The notes: generated from the letters alone by a model not told the origin. DNA of 64,000 nt from Nocardia asteroides (GCF_021183625.1 NZ_CP089214.1:6138001-6202000), one strand, 5' to 3'; counted from the stretch's first letter, positions 35,137-44,534 are shown. A program made the numbers and translations.

Positions 35137-35949
35137 TTAGGGCTTGCGGCCGACCGCCCCGTACAGCGAGACCGCCTTGTCGTGGCTCTTCGGGTGCGCG
35201 ATGCCCTCGTTGCGCCAGCGATGGATCACCTCGACGCCGGGTTCGACCAGCTCCAGGTCGTCGAAGAACCGCGCCACCTCGGCCCTGCTCCGCGGCCGCA
35301 CCGGGATGCCGCGGTCCTGGTAGACCTGCAGCAGCCTGGCCATGCCCTTGGGATCATCGGGGCCGTCGTCGAACTCGGTGGTGACGTGGGACATGGCGAG
35401 GTAGGAGCCGGAGGCGAGCGGGGCCAGGAAGGCGCGCACGTGCTCGTAGACGTCACCGGGGACGAAGTGCAGCGTCGCCATCAGCGAGACCGCGACCGGC
35501 TGGGAGAGGTCGAGGGTGCTGTGCAGCTCGGGGGCGTCGAGGATGGACTGCGGGTCGGAGGCGTCGGCCTGGATGTAGGCGGTGCGGCCCTCGGGCGTGC
35601 CGACCAGCAGCGCCCTGGCGTGCGCGAGCACGATCGGATCGTTGTCCACGTACACCACCCGCGACTCCGGGGCCAGCTCCTGCGCGACCTGGTGCAGGTT
35701 GGGCTCGGTGGGGATGCCCGTTCCGATGTCGAGGTACTGCCTGATGCCCTGCCCGGCGAGGTATCGCGTTGCGTGCCGCATGAATTCGCGGTTTGTCTTG
35801 GCGGTCAGCCGCACCGCGGGGAACTCCCGCAGCGCCTTCTCGGCGGCGTCGCGGTCCGCGTCGTAGGAATCCTTGCCACCGAGGAAGTAGTCGTACATGC
35901 GGGCCGGATGTGCCACGTTGATACCCAGGTCGGGCCGACCGTCGGACAC
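35137..35949 (-). CDS. S-adenosyl methyltransferase of the PF04672 (DUF574) type
   Basis: A 270-residue member of an actinobacteria-specific methyltransferase family. Hallmarks are NVAHPARMYDYFLGGKDSY near the start, YLDIGTGIPTEPNLHQVAQ for SAM binding, VVYVDNDPIVLAHARALL and DLSQPVAVSLMATLHFV. The substrate of the family is mostly unknown. The GTG start is chosen for a GGGAG at 8 bp; the frame is open 23 codons upstream. It precedes the permease gene in the same direction. Confidence 0.88.
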   Translation of the reverse strand: MSDGRPDLGINVAHPARMYDYFLGGKDSYDADRDAAEKALREFPAVRLTAKTNREFMRHATRYLAGQGIRQYLDIGTGIPTEPNLHQVAQELAPESRVVYVDNDPIVLAHARALLVGTPEGRTAYIQADASDPQSILDAPELHSTLDLSQPVAVSLMATLHFVPGDVYEHVRAFLAPLASGSYLAMSHVTTEFDDGPDDPKGMARLLQVYQDRGIPVRPRSRAEVARFFDDLELVEPGVEVIHRWRNEGIAHPKSHDKAVSLYGAVGRKP

Positions 35950-36113
35950 CTGAATTCTCCCTGCGCGTCGAAGAAAGGTGGGCCATCGAGGTATACCGCA
36001 TACGCGCAAGCGGCCCAACGGGATCCAGCATATGGGTACTGCACACCCGCTTGCCGGGCGGGCGTTAAGTGCGGATTAGGTGTGCCGCAGGTGGCCGGGC
36101 GCACGGTGTCGTC

Positions 36114-36749
36114 ATGCACAACGAACCGAACGGCCTCCTGCTCGCCCACCGCGCCATGCTGCGCGATCTCGACCGCTGCGCCGCCCTGGCCGCGCAGCTC
36201 GCCGGCACCTCGCTGGAGCGCAAGCGCGCCACCGCGATCGCCGCCTACCTGACCGACTTCTGCGGCAGCATCCACCACCACCACAGCGCCGAGGACCAGG
36301 TGCTCTGGCCGGTGCTGGAGCGCTCGGCCGGGGCGCACGTCGACCTCACCGAGCTCAGCGACGACCACGCCGAACTCGACCCCAAGCTGGACCGGATCCG
36401 GGCGGGCGCGGCGGCGCTGCGGGAGACCCGCACGGTCGCGCCCGAGCTCGCCGCCGACCTGGCCGACCTGCGCGACACCGTGCGCGAGCACGTCGCCGAC
36501 GAGGAGCGCACCATCGTCCCGCTGATCAAGCGCTACCTCTCGGACGAGGAGTGGAATCGGGTCGAGGCCACCATCCGCAGGCACGGCGGCAAGATGAGCT
36601 TCGAGGTGCCGCGGATCCTCGCGGTCAGCACGGGGGCGGAGCTGGACGAGGCGCGCCGGGAGGGCGGCATCCCGGTCGCGCTCATGATCAAGTTCCTTCC
36701 GGTGCCGTTCCGCCGCCGGGAGGCGCTGGTGTTCGGAGCCGCGCGGTGA
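36114..36749 (+). CDS. Hemerythrin HHE domain protein
   Basis: A 211-residue protein whose first ~150 residues form a hemerythrin-like four-helix bundle with iron-ligand residues: AHRAML, IHHHHSAEDQVLWPVLE, LSDDHAELDP and VREHVADEERTIVPLIK. Such proteins bind a di-iron centre and sense or buffer oxygen or nitric oxide. The last 60 residues end in a hydrophobic basic segment, KFLPVPFRRREALVF. Its 3' end overlaps the convergent SARP gene by 62 bp. Confidence 0.88.
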   Translation: MHNEPNGLLLAHRAMLRDLDRCAALAAQLAGTSLERKRATAIAAYLTDFCGSIHHHHSAEDQVLWPVLERSAGAHVDLTELSDDHAELDPKLDRIRAGAAALRETRTVAPELAADLADLRDTVREHVADEERTIVPLIKRYLSDEEWNRVEATIRRHGGKMSFEVPRILAVSTGAELDEARREGGIPVALMIKFLPVPFRRREALVFGAAR

Positions 36750-39700
36750 GCGCGGCGGCCGAGCGGGCGTAGGCCGGGTCGCCGGAGAGCGCGTGCAGCG
36801 CCGCGTCCACCGGACCGGCGTAGAGCGTGCCGGAGTCGAGCCCGGCGATCCGGCCCGCGAAGGGGAGCAGCTCGGCGAAGACCTGCGCGCCGGTCTCGGT
36901 GTCGCCGAGCCGGGCCGCGGCGTGCCCACGCAGCGTGCTGAAGCCGAGCCAGTAGTAGTTCCGGTCGATCGGTGTGCGGCGGGCCCAGACCCGGCGGGCC
37001 TCGGTTTCGTCCCCGGCGTCCAGCAGCGCGAGTACCAGCGCGTCGGTGATCAGCCCCGGCAGCGCGGCGTCGACGGCGGTGAGTTCGTCGCGCAGGTGCG
37101 CCAGGTCGCCGCGGGCGACGGCGGCGCCGACCCGGCCGACGGTGGCCATGGCGGCGCCGTTCAGCGCGCCGTGCTCGGCCAGCTGCCTGCTGACCTCCGC
37201 GTACCTGGCCAGCGCCGCCTCCACGTGCCCGGCGAGCAGCTCGAGCAGCGCGGAGAAGATGGCGACCACCGCGAGCAGGATGCCGAGCTGGCCGGTGGTC
37301 GACCTGGCCACCGCGAGCTCCATCTCGGCGCGCGCCCCGGCCAGGTCGGTGTGCGCGGCGGAGTCGAGGAAGAGGAGCCAGTGCGCGACCGCCTCGTGGT
37401 CGATCTGCCCGGCCTCGATCGCGACCGCCAGGTACTCCTCGGCCACCGCGCGGCGCTCGGCGCGCAGGTCGGGGCCGAGCGCGGCGTACGCCCTGACGTT
37501 GAGCGCCGCGCACCGCAGCCTGGCGTCCGGCACGGTGCGGGCCAGCGCGAGCGCCTCGGCGCTCACCCGCTGGCTCTCGGCCTCGTCGTACCCCTCCAGC
37601 TCGCGGAAGAGCGCGAGCAGCAGCCGGACCCTGGTCTCGTCCGGGAGCGCGCGGGCGAGGTGGGCGCGGAGCGCGGCGACGGCGGCGTGCGAGGGGTCGC
37701 GGCCGTGCCGCGTGGTCCAGATGAGCGGTGCGTCCCAGGCGGCGAGGACGGCGATCTCCGGCTGCGCGGCCAGCGCGTCCAGGTAGATGACGCGGGCGCG
37801 CATGGCGTCGCCCGCGCGGGCGTGCGCGGTCACGGCGGGGGCGAGCAGCTCGGCGGCGGAGCCGGTCGCCCTGCTGCCAGCGAGCTCGCGCAGCCGTAGC
37901 GCGTCCCGCCACTGGGCGGCGGCCTCGCGCCAGGACCCGGCGCGCTCGGCGGCGCGGGCCGCCGCGACCGGGTAGCGGATGGCGGCGGCCGCGGTGGCCG
38001 GGCCCGCCGCGGCCGAGGCGTGCCTGGCGAGCACCGCGGCATCGGCCTCCGCGCCGAGCACCTCCAGCGCCCTGGTGTGCAGCCGGGCCCGGCGCAGCAG
38101 CGGGGTGTCGTCGTAGAGGGTGTCGCGGACCAGGGCGTGCGTGAACCGGACCCGGCCGGGGGCGGGCTCGTCCAGCAGCCCGGCGAGCACCGCCGCCTCC
38201 AGCGCGTCGAGCAGGTCGTCCGGGTCGCGCCCGGCGACCTCGGCGAGCACGTCCAGGTCGGCCTCCCGGCCGAGTACCGCGACCTGGCGCAGCGTGGTCG
38301 CGACCGGGTCGGGCAGCCGGGCGACCCGGCGGCGCAGCACCTCCCCGACCCCCGCGGGCACCGCGGTGCCTGCGGCCCGGTCGCCCTCGGCGGCGATCAG
38401 CCTGGCCAGCTCGCGGACGAAGAGCGGGTTGCCGCCGGTGCGCTCGGCGACCATCGCGAGCAGCTCCGGCCCGGCCTCGGCCAGGCCGTGCCGCCCGGCG
38501 AGGACCGCGACCGCCGCCGGGTCGAGGCCGCGCAGCACCAGGTGCGCGGCGGTGCGGCCGAGCAGCGCGCCGACGGTGGCGTCGAGTTCGTCGCCGCGCT
38601 CGCCGGTGCGGTAGGTGACCAGCACCAGCACCGGCTGCTCGGCGAGCAGCGCGACCACCTGGCGCAGCAGCTGCAGCGTCAGGTCGTCGGCGCGGTGCAC
38701 GTCGTCGAGCAGGACGACGGTGCGGCCGGTGCCGAGCGCGGCCGCGATGCTGCGGCCGAGCTCGAACGGGTTCGGCGAAGTACCGGCGGCGAGCGAGTCC
38801 GTGCCGAGCGAGTCCGTGCCGAGCGCCTCGGCCCAGGCCCAGCCGGGCGGGGCGCCGGCCACCTCGGGGCAGCGGCCGCGCCTGCCCTGCCAGCCCTCGG
38901 CGGTGAGCGCGCGCACCGCGGCCTCGGCCAGCGTGGTCTTGCCCGCCCCGGCGTCGCCGCCGACCAGCACGATCCGGGCGCCGTGTGCGGCGGCGTCCGC
39001 GGCCGCGGCGGCGATGGTGTTGAGCTCCGCCGCGCGGCCGAGCGGCACGGGGGCCGCGCGCTCGGTCTTCGGCTGGACCGCGACCGGCGGGTCGAGCGCC
39101 GGGGCCTGCGCCAGGATGTCGGCCTCCATGGCGCGCAGCACCGGGCCGGGGTCGACGCCGAGCTCGTCGGCGAGGTGGTCGCGGGTGCGGCGCAGCGCGG
39201 CGAGCGCGTCGCCCTGGCGGCCGCAGCGGTAGAGCGCGAGGGCGAGCAGCCGGACCGCGCCCTCCCGGCCGGGGTTGTCGTGCAGGTGCCGCTCCAGCTC
39301 GGCGACGACGACGGCCGGGCGGCCGAGCGCCAGCTGTGCCTCGGCGCGCAGCTCGACGGCCTGCAGCCGCAGCTCGGTCAGCCTGGCCACCTCGGGCATC
39401 GCCCACGGCTCGTCGGCGACCTCGGCGTAGGCCCCGCCCCGCCAGCGGGCGAGTGCCTCGTCAAGCAGCCGCAGCTGCCCGGCCGGGTCGGCCCCGGCCG
39501 CGCGGTGCACGAGGTCGTCGAAGTGCCAGGCGTCGACGGCCTCGCGCGGCAGCCGCAGCGCGTACCCGGGCGCGGCGCTCACCAGGATCGAGGCGGGGGT
39601 GCGGCGCGGCCGGTCCGGCTCCAGCGCGCGGCGCAGGTGCGAGATGTGCACCTGCAGCGTGGCGAGCGCCCGCGCCGGTACGTCGGCGCCGCCCCAGACG

Positions 39701-39852
39701 TCGTCGATGATCCGGTCGGTGGAGACCACCTCGCCGCCCGCGATCGCGAGCCGGGCCAGGACCGCCCGCTGACGGGGTCCGCCGAGGTCGGCGCCGGTGC
39801 CGGCCAGGGTGGCGCGGAGCGGGCCGAGAACGGAGAGCAACACGATCGCCAT
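36688..39852 (-). CDS. SARP-type regulator with ATPase and TPR regions
   Basis: A 1054-residue AfsR/BTAD-class regulator. Residues 1-95 form an OmpR-like winged helix (LSVLGPLRATL, then VSTDRIIDDVWG and LQVHISHLRRAL). Residues ~100-245 are the bacterial transcriptional activation domain (WHFDDLV, ALYRCGRQGDALAALRRTR, LGVDPGPVLRAMEADIL). An AAA-type ATPase follows, with Walker A LVGGDAGAGKTTL and Walker B VVLLDDVHRADDL. The C-terminal half is alpha-helical TPR-like. Such proteins often activate antibiotic clusters; this one lies 5 kb outside the cluster at 18-31 kb and its target is unknown. No LuxR domain follows the TPR region. Confidence 0.9.
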   Translation of the reverse strand: MAIVLLSVLGPLRATLAGTGADLGGPRQRAVLARLAIAGGEVVSTDRIIDDVWGGADVPARALATLQVHISHLRRALEPDRPRRTPASILVSAAPGYALRLPREAVDAWHFDDLVHRAAGADPAGQLRLLDEALARWRGGAYAEVADEPWAMPEVARLTELRLQAVELRAEAQLALGRPAVVVAELERHLHDNPGREGAVRLLALALYRCGRQGDALAALRRTRDHLADELGVDPGPVLRAMEADILAQAPALDPPVAVQPKTERAAPVPLGRAAELNTIAAAAADAAAHGARIVLVGGDAGAGKTTLAEAAVRALTAEGWQGRRGRCPEVAGAPPGWAWAEALGTDSLGTDSLAAGTSPNPFELGRSIAAALGTGRTVVLLDDVHRADDLTLQLLRQVVALLAEQPVLVLVTYRTGERGDELDATVGALLGRTAAHLVLRGLDPAAVAVLAGRHGLAEAGPELLAMVAERTGGNPLFVRELARLIAAEGDRAAGTAVPAGVGEVLRRRVARLPDPVATTLRQVAVLGREADLDVLAEVAGRDPDDLLDALEAAVLAGLLDEPAPGRVRFTHALVRDTLYDDTPLLRRARLHTRALEVLGAEADAAVLARHASAAAGPATAAAAIRYPVAAARAAERAGSWREAAAQWRDALRLRELAGSRATGSAAELLAPAVTAHARAGDAMRARVIYLDALAAQPEIAVLAAWDAPLIWTTRHGRDPSHAAVAALRAHLARALPDETRVRLLLALFRELEGYDEAESQRVSAEALALARTVPDARLRCAALNVRAYAALGPDLRAERRAVAEEYLAVAIEAGQIDHEAVAHWLLFLDSAAHTDLAGARAEMELAVARSTTGQLGILLAVVAIFSALLELLAGHVEAALARYAEVSRQLAEHGALNGAAMATVGRVGAAVARGDLAHLRDELTAVDAALPGLITDALVLALLDAGDETEARRVWARRTPIDRNYYWLGFSTLRGHAAARLGDTETGAQVFAELLPFAGRIAGLDSGTLYAGPVDAALHALSGDPAYARSAAALTARLRTPAPPGGGTAPEGT
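38791..38820. repeat. Tandem 15-bp duplication within the SARP gene
   Basis: GAGCGAGTCCGTGCC occurs twice head to tail, and encodes GTDSL-GTDSL in the ATPase region of the SARP protein. A third, partial unit (gagcgcctcg) follows. It is in frame and probably arose by replication slippage. Confidence 0.85.
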
Positions 39853-39976
39853 TGTGCCGTCGCCGCTGGATCTCGGCCCGTGGAATACCGAGCCGATCGG
39901 TCGTTCAGGAGTCCGGAGCCGCGGGCGCGGAGCGACTACGCTGATCCGGTCACGACCAGGTCGAACGGGAGGCGCG

Positions 39977-40582
39977 ATGCGCGTGGCCGAGAGCGCGGTG
40001 GCGCCACGGGGTTCGAACGGGCGGGACGGCATCCTGGATTCCGCGATCCGGCTGTTCAACGAGCGCGGCTATCACGGGACGTCGATGCGCGACATCGCCG
40101 CGGGCGCCGAGATCACCGTCGCCTCGATCTACCACCACTTCAGGTCCAAGCAGGAGATCCTGCAGAGCATCATGGTGCGCGCGCTGCAGGCGGCGCTCGC
40201 GCTGACCAGGACGGCGGTGCTGCGGTCGAACGGCTCGCCCGCGGACCAGTTGCGGGCGGTGGTGCGGGCCTGGGTGGTCTTCCACACGACGCACCGGCTG
40301 GACGCCGTCGTCGCCGCCACCGAGCTGCGCAGCCTGGAGCCGCCCGGCCGGGACCTGGTGATCGCGCTGCGCGACGAGCAGGAGGCGCTCTTCCGCGACG
40401 TGGTGGCGCGCGGCGTCGAGGAGGGCGTCTTCGCGACCGACTACCCGCTGGACGCCACCCGCGGCATCATCAGCATGGGCCAATCGATCTGCATGTGGTG
40501 GCGCGGGGACGGGCCGATGACGGCCGAGCAGCTCGCCGCCCGCTACGAGAGGCTCGCGCTCGCCATCGTCGAAGCCGCCTGA
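39977..40582 (+). CDS. TetR-family regulator
   Basis: A 201-residue TetR protein: ILDSAIRLFNERGYHGTSMRDIA, then TVASIYHHFRSKQEIL as the recognition helix region, followed by a C-terminal ligand domain resembling the KstR2 type. GGGAGG precedes the ATG. It is divergent from the SARP gene (124 bp apart) and convergent with the dehydrogenase gene, from which a strong terminator separates it. Targets may include the SARP gene; no palindrome is obvious in between. Confidence 0.88.
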   Translation: MRVAESAVAPRGSNGRDGILDSAIRLFNERGYHGTSMRDIAAGAEITVASIYHHFRSKQEILQSIMVRALQAALALTRTAVLRSNGSPADQLRAVVRAWVVFHTTHRLDAVVAATELRSLEPPGRDLVIALRDEQEALFRDVVARGVEEGVFATDYPLDATRGIISMGQSICMWWRGDGPMTAEQLAARYERLALAIVEAA

Positions 40583-40617
40583 CTCCGTGGTGCGGCACCG
40601 CCGCACCACGGAGTCAG
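40579..40617. terminator. Bidirectional hairpin terminator
   Basis: CTGACTCCGTGGTGCGGC and its exact reverse complement GCCGCACCACGGAGTCAG form an 18-bp perfect stem with an ACC loop. It lies between convergent genes and includes the stop codon of the TetR gene. There is no T-run, as usual in actinobacteria. Confidence 0.85.
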
Positions 40618-40620
40618 CGG

Positions 40621-41871
40621 TCAGGGGATGACGACCGCGCCTGCCCCGGTACCCGGCTCGTCGGCCCAGCGGTGCCCGGTGTCGCGCGGGGTGACGCCGT
40701 GGTCGGTCCAGGCGGCGAGGAGCAGCGCGACCTTGCTGTGCATGATCGTGCGCAGCCGGTCGAAGGAGTTTCCCGGGTTGTCGTCGACCAGCCCGAGCAG
40801 CAGCCACCAGGCCCAGGCGACCGCGCCCGCGTTGGCGACGAAGTCGGGGAGCACCGGGATGCCGCGGGCGGCGAGCATGGCCTCGGCCTCGGGGGTGGTT
40901 GCGGCGTTGGCGGCCTCGACCACGACCTTCGCCCGCACGTCGAACGAGTTGTCCGGGGTGATGGCGTAGGAGATGGCGGCGGGGACCAGGATGTCGGCCT
41001 CGGTGGCGAGCACCGCGGCGCGCGGGAGCTGCTCGACGCCTGCGGGCAGCCGGGAGCGGTCGATCTCGCCGTAGCCGTCGCGCAGGGCGAGCAGCGCGGG
41101 CACATCGAGGCCGTCGGCGCAGTGCAGGGTGCCCGCGGCGTCGGCGATGGTGGTGACCCGCATGCCTGCCTCGTGCAGATAGTGCGCGGCGGCGCCGCCC
41201 ATGGTGCCGATGCCCTGGATGGCGACGGTGGTGTCGGCGGGGGAGCGGCCCCAGGAGACGGCCGCGGCGAGACAGGCGTGCGCGACGCCGTAGCCGCCGA
41301 TCACGTCACCGAGCAGGAAGCCGCCGTCGACCGCGGCGTTCAGCCCGGCGCGGACCCGGGCCAGGGTGGCGGCCGGGTCGGCGGCGCGGCGGATGGCGGC
41401 GTGGTAGCTCTGGCCCATGCCGAGCTTCTCGAAGACCTCGTCGATCAGGTGCTGCGGGACGCCGAGATCCTCCGCGGTCACCCAGTGCGCGTCGATCCAC
41501 GGCCGCATGGCCTCGCAGAACCGCTCCAGCACGCCGAGCGCGCGCGGGTCCTTCGGATCGAAGTCGATGCCGCCCTTGGCGCCGCCGATCGGCAGGTCGA
41601 AGGTGGCGGTCTTGTTCGCCATGCCGCGGGCCAGATCCTCGACCTCGGGCAGGGTGCAGCCCGCGCGCATGCGGGTGCCGCCGGTGGCGAGCCCCGCGCG
41701 CAGCGTGTGCACGACCAGGTAGCCGACCGCGCCGGTGACCGAATCGGTCCAGTGCAGCCGCATGTAGGGCTGCGGCCGCAGCGCCGCGGGGGCGATCGGC
41801 AGCGCGGGTGCCGCCGTGGCCGTTCCGGTCAGTTCCGGGGTGCCCCCGGCGGGATTCTGCATCGTGGTCAC
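40621..41871 (-). CDS. Glu/Leu/Phe/Val-type amino acid dehydrogenase
   Basis: A 416-residue NAD(P)-dependent oxidative deaminase. The N-terminal domain has ATGGTRM and the catalytic lysines in FDLPIGGAKGGIDFDP; the Rossmann domain has VAIQGIGTMGGAAAHYL; VEAANAATTPEAEAML and VLPDFVANAGAV are further family signatures. Length and sequence fit neither GdhA nor classical leucine dehydrogenase exactly, so the substrate is open. A GTG at 41871 is chosen because GAGGAG lies 9 bp upstream; the ATG three codons later is the alternative. It is divergent from a LysR gene, its likely regulator. Confidence 0.85.
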   Translation of the reverse strand: MTTMQNPAGGTPELTGTATAAPALPIAPAALRPQPYMRLHWTDSVTGAVGYLVVHTLRAGLATGGTRMRAGCTLPEVEDLARGMANKTATFDLPIGGAKGGIDFDPKDPRALGVLERFCEAMRPWIDAHWVTAEDLGVPQHLIDEVFEKLGMGQSYHAAIRRAADPAATLARVRAGLNAAVDGGFLLGDVIGGYGVAHACLAAAVSWGRSPADTTVAIQGIGTMGGAAAHYLHEAGMRVTTIADAAGTLHCADGLDVPALLALRDGYGEIDRSRLPAGVEQLPRAAVLATEADILVPAAISYAITPDNSFDVRAKVVVEAANAATTPEAEAMLAARGIPVLPDFVANAGAVAWAWWLLLGLVDDNPGNSFDRLRTIMHSKVALLLAAWTDHGVTPRDTGHRWADEPGTGAGAVVIP

Positions 41872-42026
41872 GAGGACCACCTCCTCATCGCGCGTTTAAC
41901 TCGGTCGCCACGGGGGAAATCCCAGCTTGCCGTTGTGCCCCGCCCGGACCTCGTCGTCGCTGTCGATGGCGCGTGCCCGGTCTCCCCAGCGTGCGGCCGA
42001 TAGGTCCGCGCGTCTATCAACGATTC

Positions 42027-42046
42027 GTTCACGGCAGTGTTCACGG
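42027..42046. promoter_or_regulatory. Direct repeat in the dehydrogenase/LysR intergenic region
   Basis: GTTCACGG occurs at 42027-42034 and again at 42039-42046, one and a bit helical turns apart, 28 bp before the LysR start. It may be part of a LysR binding site for control of the divergent dehydrogenase gene. Confidence 0.35.
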
Positions 42047-42073
42047 TTCCTGCACAAGAATTAGGCTCGGGTC

Positions 42074-43045
42074 ATGGACCTGTCGCTGGCGCGGTTGCGC
42101 ATGCTGCGCGAACTGCATCGGCGCGGCACGATCACCGCCGCCGCGAGCTCGCTGCACTACACCGCCTCAGCGGTGTCGCAGCAGCTCGCGCAGCTGGAGC
42201 GGGACGTCGGGGCGCGGCTGATGGAGCGCCGCGGCAGGCGGGTGCAGCTCACCGACCTCGGGCTGCTGCTCGCCGAGCACGCGGAGGAGATCCTCGCCTC
42301 GGTGGAGCGGGCCACGCAGGCGCTGGAGGACGCGGGGGAGTCGGTGACCGCGAAGCTCACCGCGGGGGTGTGGGCCTCGGTGGCGTCGGGGTTGCTGCCG
42401 GAGGCGCTGGAGACGCTGGCGCGCACGCACCCCGGCATCCTGGTGCGCACCAGGGAGTTGCCGCCGGAGGCGACCGCCGCCGCCGTCCGGGACGGCGCGC
42501 TCGACCTCTCCTTCGTGCTCGACTACTCGAACTCGCCGGTGACCTGGGATCGCGGGCTGGAGCGCGCGGTGATCGCGGTCGAGCGGCTCTACGGGTGCGT
42601 GCCCGCCGGGATGCTCGGCGCCGCGACCGTGACGCTGGCCGAACTCGCCGAACATCCGTGGATCCTGGCGCCCGCCAGGTCGCACTTCGGGCACGCGGTG
42701 CGGCTGGCCTTCCAGTCGGTCGGGGTGCAGCCGCGGATCGATCACGAGGTGGAGGAGCAGGCGACCGCCATGGCGATGGTGGCCGCCGGGCTCGGCGTCA
42801 CGCTGGTCTCGGATCTCGGGCTGGCGCTGCGTCCGCCCGGGGTCGACATCGTCGCGCTGGCCGATGTCTTCACCCGGACGGTCTCGCTGGCCTACCGGAC
42901 CAATACCGCCCGCCGGGCCGCGCTGCTCATCGTGGTGGACGCGATCCGGGTGGCGGCGGTGGAGAAGGGGCTCGGGGCGGACATGTCCAAGCAGGACGCG
43001 GTGCCCGCGCAGAACGGGGCCGAGGTGCGCGGCTCCTGGCGCTGA
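42074..43045 (+). CDS. LysR-family regulator
   Basis: A 323-residue protein with an N-terminal winged helix (RLRMLRELHRRGTITAAASSL, then SAVSQQLAQLERDVGARLMER) and a periplasmic-binding-fold effector domain (LTAGVWASVASGLLPEAL onward). LysR proteins usually activate a divergent gene in response to its substrate or product. Here that gene is the amino acid dehydrogenase 200 bp away. The last ~25 residues are a hydrophilic tail beyond the usual domain end. Confidence 0.9.
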   Translation: MDLSLARLRMLRELHRRGTITAAASSLHYTASAVSQQLAQLERDVGARLMERRGRRVQLTDLGLLLAEHAEEILASVERATQALEDAGESVTAKLTAGVWASVASGLLPEALETLARTHPGILVRTRELPPEATAAAVRDGALDLSFVLDYSNSPVTWDRGLERAVIAVERLYGCVPAGMLGAATVTLAELAEHPWILAPARSHFGHAVRLAFQSVGVQPRIDHEVEEQATAMAMVAAGLGVTLVSDLGLALRPPGVDIVALADVFTRTVSLAYRTNTARRAALLIVVDAIRVAAVEKGLGADMSKQDAVPAQNGAEVRGSWR

Positions 43046-43075
43046 GCCGCGCCCGCCTTCCGCTGCCCGAGCGGG

Positions 43076-44521
43076 TCAGGGCCGTGACGCGGCTCCCGCC
43101 GTGCGGTGGACGCTGCCCACGTAGCCGTCCGGTCGGATCAGGATCCGCTCGCCGTCGGTGGCGCCGTAGCCGGCGTAGGCGTGGCCTTCGGCGTCCCGGA
43201 CGTGCGCCCCGGCCGCCGGCACACCCGGGCGCAGGACGGCGTACACCCGCGCGCCGGGGACTCGCGGCAGCGTTCCGGACGCACCGAAGCAGAGCAGTGT
43301 CGCGTGCGGGCCGCGGAACAGGTCGAACAGCCGCGAGGCCCGGCCGTCGGCTGTCAGGACCGGCGCGTCGGGGGCGCGGTCGCCGACGGCGAGGAAGGCG
43401 GGATCGTCCGGGGTGCGGTAGCTGATATCCAGCTGCCTGGTGTTCTCGCCGCGTTCCAGCGCCCCCTCCCGGCCGTCGCGGAGGTCCGCCATCAGCTCGG
43501 TGCTGAGCCCGAGTACCCGGGCGGCCACCGCGCGGCGTTCGGGTTCGTAGGTGCCGAGCGGGGTCTCGTCCCCGTCGAGCGCCGCGGCGAGCTTCCAGCC
43601 CAGGTTGTAGGCGTCCTGGATGCCGGTGTTCATGCCCTGCCCGCCGGTCGGCGGATGGGTGTGCGCGGCATCGCCTGCCAGGAACACCCGGCCCGCCCGG
43701 AAGTGCCGGGCCAGCCGGATATTGGGCCGCCAGACGGTGACCCAGTCGAGCTCGGTCAGCTCGGCCTCGATTCCGCCGCGGTGCCGGTCGAGGACGGCTT
43801 GCAGCGCGGTGAGGCCGGGTTCGGCGTCGGCGCCGAGCGGTGCGACGATCTGGAAGTGCCTGCCGCCCGGCAGCGGGGTGAGCGCGATGCCGTCCATCGG
43901 GTGCTCCGGATCGGCGGCGAACCAGTGGCCGCAGGTGTGGTCGAGCGCGTCCGCCCTGGCGTCGCCGAGCAGCAGCCGGAAGGTCTCGTCGGTGCTGCCG
44001 TCGAACGGGATGCCGAGCGCCCTGCGCACCGTGCTGCGCCCGCCGTCCGCGCCGACCAGGTAGTCGGCCCGCGCGGTTCCGTGCTCGAGCACGGCGGTGA
44101 CGCCCGTGGCGTCCCGGGTGCAGCCGGTGAGCGCCGTTCCGGTCTCGACCTCGATCCCGAACTCGGCCAGCCGCGCCCGCAGGATCGCCTCGGTGCGGTC
44201 CTGGCCGAGGAACCAGGCGTTGGGGTGCGGGATCGCCGGGGTCGGCGCCACCGGCTCGGCCATCCGGTGCTCGCCGGCGAACTGCCCGCCGATGTAGGCG
44301 CGGAGCACCGGGCCGGGCGCGCCATCGGCGAGGACCGCGTCGAGCACCCCGAGGTCGTCGAAGACCTCCAGCGTGCGGGGCTGGATGCCGTCGCCGCGCG
44401 ATCCGGCCGGGAACGCGGGGTTGCGGTCGATGACCCGCACCGGGATGTCCCGGCGGGCCAGCTCGATGGCGAGGGTGAGGCCGGTGGGTCCGGCTCCGGC
44501 GATCAGAACGGCAGTGCGCAC
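43076..44521 (-). CDS. FAD-dependent aromatic/polyketide monooxygenase
   Basis: A 481-residue flavoprotein hydroxylase. It has the N-terminal dinucleotide motif VLIAGAGPTGLTLAIELARR, the middle DG motif LVGADGGRSTVRR, the second FAD motif RVFLAGDAAHTHPPTGGQGM with IQDAYNLGWKLA, and a C-terminal thioredoxin-like domain. This is the architecture of RdmE/MhpA-type hydroxylases that oxidise phenols or polyketides with NAD(P)H. The GTG start is preferred because AGGAG lies 5 bp before it; an ATG seven codons upstream is possible. It is divergent from a TetR gene. Confidence 0.9.
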   Translation of the reverse strand: MRTAVLIAGAGPTGLTLAIELARRDIPVRVIDRNPAFPAGSRGDGIQPRTLEVFDDLGVLDAVLADGAPGPVLRAYIGGQFAGEHRMAEPVAPTPAIPHPNAWFLGQDRTEAILRARLAEFGIEVETGTALTGCTRDATGVTAVLEHGTARADYLVGADGGRSTVRRALGIPFDGSTDETFRLLLGDARADALDHTCGHWFAADPEHPMDGIALTPLPGGRHFQIVAPLGADAEPGLTALQAVLDRHRGGIEAELTELDWVTVWRPNIRLARHFRAGRVFLAGDAAHTHPPTGGQGMNTGIQDAYNLGWKLAAALDGDETPLGTYEPERRAVAARVLGLSTELMADLRDGREGALERGENTRQLDISYRTPDDPAFLAVGDRAPDAPVLTADGRASRLFDLFRGPHATLLCFGASGTLPRVPGARVYAVLRPGVPAAGAHVRDAEGHAYAGYGATDGERILIRPDGYVGSVHRTAGAASRP

Positions 44522-44534
44522 GGGGGCTCCTGGA

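Noticed and set aside
36533..39406. A 957-codon minus-strand open frame
   Set aside because: It is a shifted frame of the SARP gene, almost wholly Arg/Pro/Gly/Ala, without recognisable domains.
38020..42003. A 1327-codon plus-strand open frame
   Set aside because: It runs antisense through the SARP gene, in another frame through the TetR gene and antisense through the dehydrogenase gene. Its product is low-complexity Gly/Arg/Ala/Val sequence with no motif; it is a by-product of GC-rich codon bias.
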